A stretch of DNA of 64,000 bases from Lachnospiraceae bacterium (GTDB lineage Bacteria > Bacillota > Clostridia > Oscillospirales > CAG-272): positions 1-64,000 of the forward strand of contig JAKSPT010000003.1 of assembly GCA_024404495.1 (NCBI GenBank), read 5' to 3'. The translations under genes were made by a program, and so were the position numbers. The notes beneath the pieces are model-generated. The model worked only from the letters and a program-made list of their open reading frames with translations. It was not told the DNA's origin and ran no database searches. Below are positions 23,586 to 31,899 of this stretch, one piece after another; position 1 is the stretch's first letter; every line of letters starts with the position of its first letter.

Positions 23586-24923
23586 TTATCGGGCGGTCTC
23601 TCCGTCTCCGGAAAGCAAAACCACCTCTGCGTAATTGCCGAAACAGGTCAGAAGCTTATCGTCGTCAAGCATGAAAAGCCTCTGACAGCCGTCCCCGATC
23701 GGACGGATCACGGCATCCCCGCCGGAAAGCGGGAACCGGTACAGCTTCTTTTCGGATACGATCCACAGATCGGTATCGGAAAACGTATAAGCCTCGATCT
23801 TTCCGTCCACCTTCACGGTAAGCGGGTCGGTCCCTTCTCCGGTGCAGAGCACCGTTTTTCCGGTACCCAGGATCGTGGTATTGAAGCAGACCGCGTATTT
23901 TCCCTTTCCGGTCAGAATATCGGTCGGCGTCTTACCGGAAAAATATTCCTCGGAAAGCTTCTCTCCCGCGGCGCCGAAATGATAGACGCCGCCGTCGCCG
24001 GAAACGGTAACGGTATCTCCGGAAAACGCGCCGGAGATCAGCATCTCGCCCGGAACGGAGACCGAAAAGACCGACTGATCGTTGTAGGGATCCACGACCG
24101 AAACCTCGGAGACCCATCCGCCTCCGGCGTCGGTAAGGGAAACGATCAGAAGTCTCGTTCCGTCGTCGCTGAACGCGATATGCGTCACGTAGCGGTCGGT
24201 ATAAACGCGCGAGATCACGTCGAAATCGCCGTCGTAGATCTCAACGACACCGCGGAAATCCGCGTTTTTCAGAATGAAGGCGAAGAGCCCGGTCGGAGAA
24301 GCGGCGGCGCCGGCGATCGGCGCGGACGTTTTCCCGTCGTAAAGCTTGGAAAACGCGTTCATCACGGAAAACTGCTGCGTGGTCTGACCGAAATCGTAAA
24401 CGAGGAAGAAGGAATCGGTCGAAAGAACGTGCGGGGCAATATAATCGTTGGTCACGCTGAGCACGGTCTTCCCTTCGCTGCTGTACAGCAGCGTGTCGCC
24501 CGGACGGACGACGGCAAGATAATCGCGGAACAGAGCGAAATCGGTATCGCCGACCGAATCGTAATAGATCGTGCTGTAAACGTCGGTATATTTCGTGGAA
24601 TCGGTGTTCATATCACGAAGCAGATAACGGAAATTCTCAAGCGTGATATCCTTCCGGAAGATCGAGATCATCGCGAGGAAGAAGACTACGGTCAGAACGG
24701 CGGCAAAATACTTTGCCCACTTGAATTTTGCTGCGATCTTCAGATAATACTCGTTTTCGGGGTACGCCTCTTCCCTGCCTTTTTTCTTTTTATCGAAAGC
24801 GATCGGCTTCGGCGCGGAGGCCTCGAGCGCGTTCGTTTTTTCTTCCTTCTGCGCTTCTTCAAACGCCGCGGCGTCGGGAAGCACGGTTTCATCTTCTTTT
24901 TTCTTTTTGCGCTCCGATCTCAT
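23586..24923 (-). CDS. Single-pass membrane protein with extracytoplasmic propeller-like domain (DUF5711-like)
   Basis: A 445-residue protein of unknown function. A charged cytosolic tail of about 70 residues (many Lys/Glu) is followed by one membrane helix, 'YFAAVLTVVFFLAMISIF'. The remaining 340 residues are repeated beta strands with patterns such as 'AFSDDGTRLLIVSL' and 'VVDPYNDQSVFSVSV', resembling a beta-propeller. It fits a clostridial family often annotated DUF5711. It lies between truA and the Clp gene with a strong ribosome site (AAAGGAGG). No catalytic residues can be recognised; a ligand-sensing or scaffold role is only a guess. Confidence 0.65.
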   Translation of the reverse strand: MRSERKKKKEDETVLPDAAAFEEAQKEEKTNALEASAPKPIAFDKKKKGREEAYPENEYYLKIAAKFKWAKYFAAVLTVVFFLAMISIFRKDITLENFRYLLRDMNTDSTKYTDVYSTIYYDSVGDTDFALFRDYLAVVRPGDTLLYSSEGKTVLSVTNDYIAPHVLSTDSFFLVYDFGQTTQQFSVMNAFSKLYDGKTSAPIAGAAASPTGLFAFILKNADFRGVVEIYDGDFDVISRVYTDRYVTHIAFSDDGTRLLIVSLTDAGGGWVSEVSVVDPYNDQSVFSVSVPGEMLISGAFSGDTVTVSGDGGVYHFGAAGEKLSEEYFSGKTPTDILTGKGKYAVCFNTTILGTGKTVLCTGEGTDPLTVKVDGKIEAYTFSDTDLWIVSEKKLYRFPLSGGDAVIRPIGDGCQRLFMLDDDKLLTCFGNYAEVVLLSGDGETAR

Positions 24924-24956
24924 GGGATCCTCCTTTCCGGTATTCGGCGGATGCTT

Positions 24957-25706
24957 TCAGAAATAAGTCACGCGATTGAGGTACAGCCCGTCGGGCGGCA
25001 GCGTGGAACCGGCGCGTGAGCGGTCCCTTGCGTTTATGATATCGGTAACCTCGTCGGGGGAGATCCTGCCGTCCGAAACGGCAAGCAGCGTCCCCGCGAT
25101 GATCCGAACCATGTTGTATAAGAATCCGTCGGCGCTGACCGTCAGGATCACACGGTCTCCCTCGCGCCTGACGCGGCAGGACTTCACGGTACGCACCGCG
25201 TCGACGATCTTCGACCCGGCAGCCATAAACGAGGTGAAATCGTGCTTTCCCTCGATCTTCCGCGCCGCCTCGTCCATCAGATCCTCCCGGATCGGTCTCG
25301 GAACGTAATAGGCGCGCCCGGCATCAAAGGGCGAACGGGTCCCGCCGTTATCGAAGACATAGATATATTCCTTTTCCATTTCCGTGTAGCGCGGATGGAA
25401 GGAATCCGGCACGGTAACGGCACTTTTCACGGCGATATCGTCGGGAAGCGCGGCGTTCATTGCCGTAGGGATCTTTTCGGTCGGGATCGTGATCCGGTCC
25501 ACGCCGGGATCGACGGTCACGAAAAACTGCTTCGCGTGAACGCCTCTGTCGGTTCTCGAACACCCGGTCACGGGATACCGCCTGCCGAAGACGGCGTTCA
25601 CCGCGTCCTGCACGGTGCCCTGAACGGTGGGAAGATCCTTTCCCTTCTGTACCTGAAATCCGAAATACGCCGTTCCGAGAAACGAAATTTCAAGCAGATA
25701 TTTCAT
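24957..25706 (-). CDS. truA: tRNA pseudouridine(38-40) synthase TruA
   Basis: A 249-residue enzyme that converts uridines 38-40 of tRNA anticodon arms to pseudouridine. The catalytic Asp lies in 'GCSRTDRGVHAKQFF'. The start at 25706 (MKYLLEISFLGTAYFGFQVQ) matches the family N-terminus and overlaps the ecfT stop as ATGA; the frame is open further upstream but inside ecfT. The ecfA-ecfA-ecfT-truA order is a well-known Firmicutes arrangement, usually followed by ribosomal genes, which are absent here. Confidence 0.95.
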   Translation of the reverse strand: MKYLLEISFLGTAYFGFQVQKGKDLPTVQGTVQDAVNAVFGRRYPVTGCSRTDRGVHAKQFFVTVDPGVDRITIPTEKIPTAMNAALPDDIAVKSAVTVPDSFHPRYTEMEKEYIYVFDNGGTRSPFDAGRAYYVPRPIREDLMDEAARKIEGKHDFTSFMAAGSKIVDAVRTVKSCRVRREGDRVILTVSADGFLYNMVRIIAGTLLAVSDGRISPDEVTDIINARDRSRAGSTLPPDGLYLNRVTYF

Positions 25707-26524
25707 AGCGAGAAACCCGGTGCGTACTTGTTCAGCAGAACGACCGCGGCGCAGAACGCGCACATCACGAGCGCGGAAAGATAATCGCGCAGCCCGAAAC
25801 GGTGGGTCGTCATGTGGGTCATCCCCTTGCCTGCACGGTAGCAGCGGCACTCCATCGCAATGCTGAGGTCCTTTGCGTGGCGGAACGCAGAGAACAGAAG
25901 CGGGATGAGGATCGGGATCAATGCCTTTGCGCGGCGGATGAGGCTGCCGGACGAAAAGTCCACGCCTCTTGCCGTCTGCGCCTTCATGATCTTATCGGTC
26001 TCGTCGATCAGCGTCGGGATGAACCGGAGCGCGATCGTCATCATCATGGCAAAATCGTGTACCGGGAGATGCAGGACGGCAAGCGGGGACAGAAGACGCT
26101 CGATCCCCTCCGTGATCGCGGTCGGCGAGGTGGTGTAGCTCAGGATCACGCTGGTGCCCGCAAGCATACATACCACGCGGATGATGATCATGATCGCGTA
26201 GCGGATGCCTTCCGGATAGATATTGATGATCCAGAAGGAAATGAGCGGCGTTTCGCCCTTTTTGCCGAAAAGGTTCAGGATCGCCGTGAAAACGATGATG
26301 ATGATCAGCGGCTTCAGCCCCTTCAGCACCACCTTCGGGCTGATGCGCGAAAGCAGTACGAGAAAGAGCGTGAAAGCAACGAGAAGGAGAAAACTGAATA
26401 CGTTCTTCGCGAGGAACACGATCACGATATAAAAGATCGCGCCGAGGATCTTCGTCCTCGGATCAAGACGGTGAATGACCGACTGACCGGGAAAGAACTG
26501 TCCGAGTGTGATATCGGTGATCAT
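25703..26524 (-). CDS. ecfT: ECF transporter transmembrane subunit EcfT
   Basis: A 273-residue membrane protein, the shared T-component of energy-coupling-factor vitamin and metal importers. It opens with 'MITDITLGQFFPGQSVIHRLDPRTK', typical of EcfT. The C-terminal cytosolic helices include 'AQTARGVDFSSG', matching the Ala-Arg-Gly coupling motif that contacts the ATPases, and later 'MECRCYRAGKG'. It overlaps ecfA2 upstream and truA downstream by 4 bp each. No substrate-binding S-component is adjacent, as expected for a group II module shared by several S proteins. Confidence 0.95.
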   Translation of the reverse strand: MITDITLGQFFPGQSVIHRLDPRTKILGAIFYIVIVFLAKNVFSFLLLVAFTLFLVLLSRISPKVVLKGLKPLIIIIVFTAILNLFGKKGETPLISFWIINIYPEGIRYAIMIIIRVVCMLAGTSVILSYTTSPTAITEGIERLLSPLAVLHLPVHDFAMMMTIALRFIPTLIDETDKIMKAQTARGVDFSSGSLIRRAKALIPILIPLLFSAFRHAKDLSIAMECRCYRAGKGMTHMTTHRFGLRDYLSALVMCAFCAAVVLLNKYAPGFSL

Positions 26525-27393
26525 CTTTTTCCTCCTTTCGCGAGAGAAGGATAAAGACGGAGGAGCTCTTTTCTGACGTCCTCGACCGTAAAGAGATCGG
26601 TGCGGACCGGAACGCCGAGCGCGTTCAGCTCGATCAGGAAGCGGGTGATCTGTGGAACGTCGAGCCCGTACCCGAGGAGAGAGTCGCGGTCGGAAAAGAT
26701 ATCCCTGCAGCTCCCGGTGCGGGCGACCTTGCCGTGATCCATCACGACCAGCTCGTCGGCGTAGCTTGCCATATCCTCCATGCTGTGGGAAACGATGATG
26801 ACGGTGCTTTTCTTTTCCTTCTGGAAGGAACGCACGCCGCCGAGGATCTCTTCCCGTCCCATCGGGTCAAGCCCGGCGGCGGGCTCGTCGAGGATGAGGA
26901 CCTCGGGCCCCATCGCAATGACGCCCGCGATCGCGACACGCCGTTTCTGACCGCCCGAAAGCTCGAACGGGGACTGATCAAAGGTTTCCTTTTCCAGACC
27001 GACGAAAAGCGCGGCTTCCTCCACGCGGCGGTCGATCTCCTCCTGCGGCAGTCCCATATTGGTCGGACCGAAGGCGATATCCTGCCTTACGGTTTCTTCA
27101 AACAACTGATATTCCGGATACTGGAACACGAGCCCGACGCGGTACCGTACCGCGGAGATCTCCTTCGGGTTTTCCCAGATATCCTTTCCGTCGAGAAAAA
27201 CCCTGCCCTCCGTGGGCTTCAGAAGCCCGTTCAGCATCTGCACGAGCGTGCTTTTGCCGCAGCCGGTATGTCCTATCAGACCGATGACGCGGTTTTCTTC
27301 AAAGGACACGGAAACGCCGTCGAGCGCAGTCTTGCAGAAAGGCGTTCCGACGCTGTACCGGTAAGTGACGTTTTCAAGAGAGAGCTTGCTCAT
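26521..27393 (-). CDS. ecfA2: ECF transporter ATPase EcfA2
   Basis: A 290-residue ABC ATPase. Walker A 'GHTGCGKSTLVQML', signature 'ELSGGQKRRVAIAG' and Walker B 'VLILDEPAAGLDPMGR' are all intact. The start at 27393 (MSKLSLENVTYRY) overlaps the ecfA1 stop as ATGA; upstream codons in frame lie inside ecfA1. It pairs with EcfA1 to drive the shared EcfT module. EcfA2 assignment over EcfA1 follows gene order and the 'RYSVGTPFCKTALDGVSV' start. Confidence 0.93.
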   Translation of the reverse strand: MSKLSLENVTYRYSVGTPFCKTALDGVSVSFEENRVIGLIGHTGCGKSTLVQMLNGLLKPTEGRVFLDGKDIWENPKEISAVRYRVGLVFQYPEYQLFEETVRQDIAFGPTNMGLPQEEIDRRVEEAALFVGLEKETFDQSPFELSGGQKRRVAIAGVIAMGPEVLILDEPAAGLDPMGREEILGGVRSFQKEKKSTVIIVSHSMEDMASYADELVVMDHGKVARTGSCRDIFSDRDSLLGYGLDVPQITRFLIELNALGVPVRTDLFTVEDVRKELLRLYPSLAKGGKR

Positions 27394-28250
27394 AATACCA
27401 TGCGGGCGATGACGTCCGCTCCCTCCTTTTCGGTCAGCACGTCCGAGGGGAGACGGCATTTACTGAGATTCAGCTCGTAAAAGAGCTCGGTCACCTGCGG
27501 AACGTCAAGCCCGAAGCTGTGCAGCTTCTCGACGTTTCCGAAGACCTCCTTCGGCGTACCGTCCAGCACGATCTCGCCCTCGTTGATCACGATGACGCGG
27601 TCGGCGTAAACGGCTTCCTCCATATTATGCGTGATCGTCATCACGGTAATACCGTGCTCTTTATTCAGACGAAGGATGGTATCCATCACGTCTTTTCTGC
27701 CCGTCGGGTCGAGCATTGCGGTGGATTCGTCGAAGATGATGCATTCCGGCATCATCGCAATGATACCGGCGATCGCGATGCGCTGCTTCTGTCCGCCCGA
27801 AAGCTGATGAGGCGCGTGTGTCGCGTACTGCTCCATTCCGACGGTTTTCAGCGCCTCGTCGACGCGGCGGCGGATCTCCTTCGGTTCGATCCCGAGATTC
27901 TCGGGTCCGAAGGCGACGTCCTCCTCCACGATGGTGGCAACGAGCTGATCGTCGGGGTCCTGAAAGACCATACCGATCTTGCGGCGGATCTCGATCATCA
28001 TTTCCTCGGTCATTTCCGGGTCGGTGATGTCCATCCCCGCGATCGTGATCTTACCCGAAACCGGAGACTCGATCATATTCAGAAGCTTTGCGAGCGTCGA
28101 TTTTCCCGAGCCGTTATGCCCGAGGACCGCGACGAAAGAACCCTTCTCGACCGTCAGATTGATATTCTTCAGGATCGGACGGGACATCTCGTCGCCGCTG
28201 CCGTAGGCAAAGTTCAGATTTTCAATTTTGATAAACGGGTCGTTGTTCAT
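27390..28250 (-). CDS. ecfA1: ECF transporter ATPase EcfA1
   Basis: A 286-residue ABC ATPase. Walker A is 'GHNGSGKSTLAKLL', signature 'QLSGGQKQRIAIAG', and the Walker B region 'CIIFDESTAMLDPTGR' has Asp-Glu-Ser in place of Asp-Glu-Pro, as usual for EcfA1. The N-terminus 'FIKIENLNFAYGSGDEMSRP' is typical. It is the first of the ecfA1-ecfA2-ecfT-truA set and lies 23 bp after the methyltransferase gene, without a separate promoter that I can see. Confidence 0.93.
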   Translation of the reverse strand: MNNDPFIKIENLNFAYGSGDEMSRPILKNINLTVEKGSFVAVLGHNGSGKSTLAKLLNMIESPVSGKITIAGMDITDPEMTEEMMIEIRRKIGMVFQDPDDQLVATIVEEDVAFGPENLGIEPKEIRRRVDEALKTVGMEQYATHAPHQLSGGQKQRIAIAGIIAMMPECIIFDESTAMLDPTGRKDVMDTILRLNKEHGITVMTITHNMEEAVYADRVIVINEGEIVLDGTPKEVFGNVEKLHSFGLDVPQVTELFYELNLSKCRLPSDVLTEKEGADVIARMVL

Positions 28251-28273
28251 ATTGTGTTATGTCTCAGCGATTA

Positions 28274-29137
28274 TTATTTATTTTCCCATCTCGCGCTCGA
28301 GCCGCACGGCAGAACGCCGCCGGTCTGGGAAACGGGAAGACCGATCTCATCGGCAGACACGCTGCCGCCGAAGCGCGGGATCATTTCCTCGCGCAGAATG
28401 TATGCGACGGCGGACGGAGACAGCCCGGTCGTGTAGGAGTTGATCAGGAAAAAGAGCGGTTTTTCGGTCAGGACGGAAACGGTCAGACGGACCAGCTCGT
28501 CGATGTTCTCTTCCAACTTCCACATTTCGCCCTTCGGACCTCTGCCGTAGGAGGGCGGGTCCATAATCACGGCGTCGTAGCGGTTGCCGCGGCGGATCTC
28601 ACGCTCCACGAATTTTTTGCAGTCCTCGGTAACGTAATGGATCTTTGCGTCGGAAAGACCGGAGAGCGCCGCGTTTTCCCTTGCGCGCAGGACCATTCCC
28701 TTCGCGGCGTCAACGTGTGTGACCTCCGCTCCGGCTTTCGCGGCGGCTACCGTGGCGCCGCCGGTGTAGGCGAACAGATTGAGCACGCGGATCGGTCTGC
28801 CGGCGCTGCGGATCAGCTCCGAAAACCAATCCCAGTTGACCGCCTGCTCGGGAAACAGCCCGGTGTGCTTGAAGCCCATCGTTTTGACCGAAAAGGTCAG
28901 TTCCCCGTATCCGATCTTCCATTCCTCGGGAAGCGCGCTTTCGCTCCAGCTTCCGCCCCCCGTATGGGAACGGGTATAGCTCGCGTCGGCTTTCTTCCAC
29001 GCGGGATGCTTTCTGCGGTCCTTCCAGATCACCTGCGGATCGGGTCGGATGAGGGTATATTCCCCCCACTTTTCAAGCCTCTGACCGTCGGAACAGTCAA
29101 GAAGCGTATAATCTTTCCAATTCAGAGCTGCCCACAT
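28274..29137 (-). CDS. Class I SAM-dependent methyltransferase (RlmI/RlmK-like, PF10672 type)
   Basis: A 287-residue protein. The SAM-binding motif I is 'VLNLFAYTGGATVAAAKAGA', motif II 'VTHVDAAKGMV', and the catalytic region is 'YDAVIMDPPSYGRGPKGEMW', a form shared with rRNA methyltransferases of the RlmI/RlmK group. It lacks their N-terminal PUA domain. The likely target is an rRNA or other RNA base; this is inferred. It lies between ruvB and the ecf genes in one transcription direction. Confidence 0.85.
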   Translation of the reverse strand: MWAALNWKDYTLLDCSDGQRLEKWGEYTLIRPDPQVIWKDRRKHPAWKKADASYTRSHTGGGSWSESALPEEWKIGYGELTFSVKTMGFKHTGLFPEQAVNWDWFSELIRSAGRPIRVLNLFAYTGGATVAAAKAGAEVTHVDAAKGMVLRARENAALSGLSDAKIHYVTEDCKKFVEREIRRGNRYDAVIMDPPSYGRGPKGEMWKLEENIDELVRLTVSVLTEKPLFFLINSYTTGLSPSAVAYILREEMIPRFGGSVSADEIGLPVSQTGGVLPCGSSARWENK

Positions 29138-29185
29138 ACGAAATGATTCTCCTTCGGGAAATATGCGTAAATGTTCCGCTTTCGT

Positions 29186-30268
29186 TCACGAACCGCTGTC
29201 CTCGAACATACTGAGCTGCGGCGCGTTTCTCACCGCGTTTTCCTGATACGGAATGCCGAGATGCTCATAAGCAAGCCTCGTCGCGCATCTGCCGCGCGGC
29301 GTACGGCTGAGGAAGCCGATCTGCATCAGATACGGCTCGTAAACGTCTTCCAGAGTGACCGATTCCTCGCCGACGGTCGCCGCGAGGGTCTCGAGCCCGA
29401 CCGGACCGCCGCCGTAAAAGCTGATGATGACCTCAAGCATCCTTCTGTCCACGTTGTCGAGACCGAGGTGGTCGATCTCCAGCTTGGAAAGCGCGAAATC
29501 GGCGATCTCACGGTCGATGACGCCGCTCCCCTTCACCTGCGCGAAGTCGCGGACGCGTTTGAGCAGTCTGTTCGCGACGCGGGGCGTGCCGCGCGAACGG
29601 GAAGCGATCTCCCGCGCGCCGTAGGGGTCGATCGGGATGTTCAGGATCTTCGCGCTTCTCGTAACGATCTCGGAAAGCTCCTCGGTGGTATAGAGCTCCA
29701 GCTTCAGAATGACGCCGAAACGGTCGCGGAGCGGGGTCGAAAGCTGTCCCGCGCGGGTCGTCGCGCCGATCAGCGTGAACTTCGGGAGGTTCAGCGGGAT
29801 CGATCTTGCCGCAGGACCCTTTCCGACGATCAGGTCGACGACGTAATCCTCCATTGCCGGATACAGGATCTCCTCGACGGTGCGCGGCATACGGTGGATC
29901 TCGTCGATGAAAAGGATGTCGTTCTCGTTCAGATTGGTCAGCAGCGCGACGAGATCGCCCGGCTTTTCGATCGCGGGACCGGAAGTCGTCCTGATATTGA
30001 CGCCCATTTCGTTCGCGATGATCGCCGAAAGGGTCGTTTTGCCGAGCCCGGGAGGGCCGTAAAGCAGAACGTGATCGAGCGTTTCCCCGCGCAGCTTCGC
30101 GGCGTCGATGTAGATCTTCAGATTTTCCTTCGCTTTTTTCTGTCCGATATATTCGGTGAGTGTGCGGGGGCGTAGGCTCCCCTCGATCTCGCTGTCCTCC
30201 TCGGAATAGGAGGAGGTCACGATCCTGTTTTCAAAATCGTATTCTTCTTCAAATTCTTTTTCGTCCAT
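29186..30268 (-). CDS. ruvB: Holliday junction branch migration ATPase RuvB
   Basis: A 360-residue AAA+ motor that forms hexamers on each side of the RuvA-junction complex. Walker A '[20 protein letters not shown]' and Walker B '[16 protein letters not shown]' are intact, as is the sensor '[20 protein letters not shown]'. The C-terminal winged helix contains '[15 protein letters not shown]'. It lies downstream of ruvC and ruvA, completing the resolvasome in one operon. Confidence 0.97.
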   Translation of the reverse strand: MDEKEFEEEYDFENRIVTSSYSEEDSEIEGSLRPRTLTEYIGQKKAKENLKIYIDAAKLRGETLDHVLLYGPPGLGKTTLSAIIANEMGVNIRTTSGPAIEKPGDLVALLTNLNENDILFIDEIHRMPRTVEEILYPAMEDYVVDLIVGKGPAARSIPLNLPKFTLIGATTRAGQLSTPLRDRFGVILKLELYTTEELSEIVTRSAKILNIPIDPYGAREIASRSRGTPRVANRLLKRVRDFAQVKGSGVIDREIADFALSKLEIDHLGLDNVDRRMLEVIISFYGGGPVGLETLAATVGEESVTLEDVYEPYLMQIGFLSRTPRGRCATRLAYEHLGIPYQENAVRNAPQLSMFEDSGS

Positions 30269-30311
30269 TTCGGCGGTTCCTTTCGTTTCGGATGTCGTAT
30301 GGATTGCGGGA

Positions 30312-30911
30312 TCACTGCTTCATCAGTTTTTTGAGCGCCGCCTTGATCGCGTCCTCCACGGAAAGCGAGGGAGATACGCCCTTCAGCGCGTTCGCGGCTT
30401 CCGCCGAGGAATATCCGAGCAGAAGAAGCGCGCTTCTCGCCTCGGAAAGCGAATCGGAGCCGACGGGGGTATCGTCACGGAAAACGTCCTCGGTGACCTC
30501 GATCTCCTTTTTCATCTTGTCCTTCAGCTCCAAAACGATGCGTGCCGCCGTTTTCGCGCCGATACCGCTCGCCTTGGAAAGCGCCTTCGCGTCGCCGGTC
30601 GTCACGGCAAGAGCAAACCGCTCGGGGGAATACAGCGAAAGAATGGAAACGGCGGATTTCGCGCCGACGCCCGAAACCGAGATCAGCAGCTTGAAGCAGG
30701 AGAGCTCCTCTTCGGTATAAAAACCGTAAAGCTCGAGCGCGTCCTCCCTGACGGAAAGATAGGTGAAAAGCTTTACCTTCTGCCCCGTTGCGGAAGCGAG
30801 CTTGCCGAGCGTCGTGCCCGTGATAAACAGCTTATAGCCGACGCCGCCCGCGTCGATAACGGCAAAGGTCGGATCGGTATAGGTCAGCGTACCCGAAATA
30901 TAGTAATACAT
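30312..30911 (-). CDS. ruvA: Holliday junction DNA-binding protein RuvA
   Basis: A 199-residue protein. It begins '[30 protein letters not shown]' (split for length: the OB fold), followed by helix-hairpin-helix motifs '[16 protein letters not shown]' and '[20 protein letters not shown]'. A flexible linker leads to the C-terminal domain that contacts RuvB ('[19 protein letters not shown]'). It sits between ruvC and ruvB; the start follows AAAGGAAG. Confidence 0.97.
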   Translation of the reverse strand: MYYYISGTLTYTDPTFAVIDAGGVGYKLFITGTTLGKLASATGQKVKLFTYLSVREDALELYGFYTEEELSCFKLLISVSGVGAKSAVSILSLYSPERFALAVTTGDAKALSKASGIGAKTAARIVLELKDKMKKEIEVTEDVFRDDTPVGSDSLSEARSALLLLGYSSAEAANALKGVSPSLSVEDAIKAALKKLMKQ

Positions 30912-30929
30912 ATCCGTGCTTCCTTTATC

Positions 30930-31430
30930 TTATTTGAGATTGAAAAATTCCTTCATCCTCGACCCGCCGGTATGCGCGTGGCAGATCGCGATCGCAAGCG
31001 CGTCGGCGGTATCGTCGAGCTTCGGCGCGGTTTTGAGATTCAGTATCGTCCTTACCATCATGATGACCTGCGCCTTTTCCGCCTTGCCGTAGCCGACGAC
31101 CGAGGACTTGACCTGAAGAGGCGTGTATTCGTAGCAGGCAAGCCCCTTCTGCTTCGCGGAAAGGAGGATCACGCCGCGCGCCTCGGCAACCGGAATGCCC
31201 GTCGTCGCGTTGGTATTGAAGAACAGCTCCTCGATCGCCATCTCCTCGGGGTGGTACATATCGATCAGCTCGCCCATTTCGGAATAGATCTTCATCAGGC
31301 GCTCTTCGACCGGCGTATGCGCGGGAGTGGTGATGGCGCCGTAGGAAAGGGTGCGGAAGCGGTTTTTCTCGTATTCGATCACGCCGTAACCGACGATGGC
31401 AAGACCCGGGTCTATTCCGAGAATGATCAT
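30930..31430 (-). CDS. ruvC: Crossover junction endodeoxyribonuclease RuvC
   Basis: A 166-residue RNase H-fold resolvase that cuts Holliday junctions. Acidic residues are seen in 'LGIDPGLAIVGYG' (first Asp), 'MAIEELFFN' (Glu) and 'DDTADALAIAICHAH' (Asp pair). The start at 31430 follows GGAAAAGGAA; an open frame upstream crosses the leader and is not used. It is the first gene of the long operon, behind a consensus promoter. Confidence 0.96.
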   Translation of the reverse strand: MIILGIDPGLAIVGYGVIEYEKNRFRTLSYGAITTPAHTPVEERLMKIYSEMGELIDMYHPEEMAIEELFFNTNATTGIPVAEARGVILLSAKQKGLACYEYTPLQVKSSVVGYGKAEKAQVIMMVRTILNLKTAPKLDDTADALAIAICHAHTGGSRMKEFFNLK

Positions 31431-31502
31431 TTCCTTTTCCCCTTTTCCCGCGTTTTCCGGAGCACCTCCGAATTTCGGCATTACTCCGCATTTTATCAAT
31501 GT

Positions 31503-31531
31503 ATTATATCACAGAAATATCGAATAGTCAA
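31503..31531 (-). promoter_or_regulatory. Promoter of the ruvCAB-ecf-clp gene train
   Basis: Minus strand: TTGACT, 17 bp, TATAAT, about 65 bp upstream of ruvC. I see no LexA-type box around it, so SOS control is not evident. Confidence 0.8.
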
Positions 31532-31632
31532 AAGAAAATTGTAAATATTTGTTGTTATTTTTGCTTTGCAAGTCGGGATACGTCAAGGAAAGATCCGAAA
31601 AAGTAAATTTTTCGCTTTCGTTCCCGCAGCTC

Positions 31633-31661
31633 TTGCGTTTTTCAACCGACTATGATATAAT
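31633..31661 (+). promoter_or_regulatory. Promoter for the DUF951-yfhO pair
   Basis: TTGCGT (31633-31638), 17 bp, TATAAT (31656-31661). Confidence 0.7.
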
Positions 31662-31693
31662 AATTATAATTATGAAAAAAAGGCGGGATCCGT

Positions 31694-31894
31694 TTGAAGA
31701 TCATAACCTTCGCGGTCGGTGATACGCTCGTGATGAAAAAGCCGCATCCCTGCGGGGAGACGGCGCTGACCGTGCTTCGCGTCGGCTCCGACGTGCGCGT
31801 GAAGTGTCCGCGCTGCGGCAGGGATATCACGGTCCCCCGTGTCAAGCTTGAAAAAAACATCAAATCTGTCCTGCAACCGAAAGGCGGTAACTGA
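31694..31894 (+). CDS. DUF951 small protein
   Basis: A 66-residue cytosolic protein with the DUF951 pattern: 'FAVGDTLVMKKPHPCG' and a zinc-ribbon-like 'VKCPRCGRDITVPR'. Its function is not known; homologues in Firmicutes often lie near parB, ychF or ribosomal genes. The start is a TTG at 31694 with AGGCGGG upstream; no ATG is available at the right place. It lies 5 bp before the next gene and is likely co-transcribed with it. Confidence 0.85.
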   Translation: MKIITFAVGDTLVMKKPHPCGETALTVLRVGSDVRVKCPRCGRDITVPRVKLEKNIKSVLQPKGGN

Positions 31895-31899
31895 ACATC

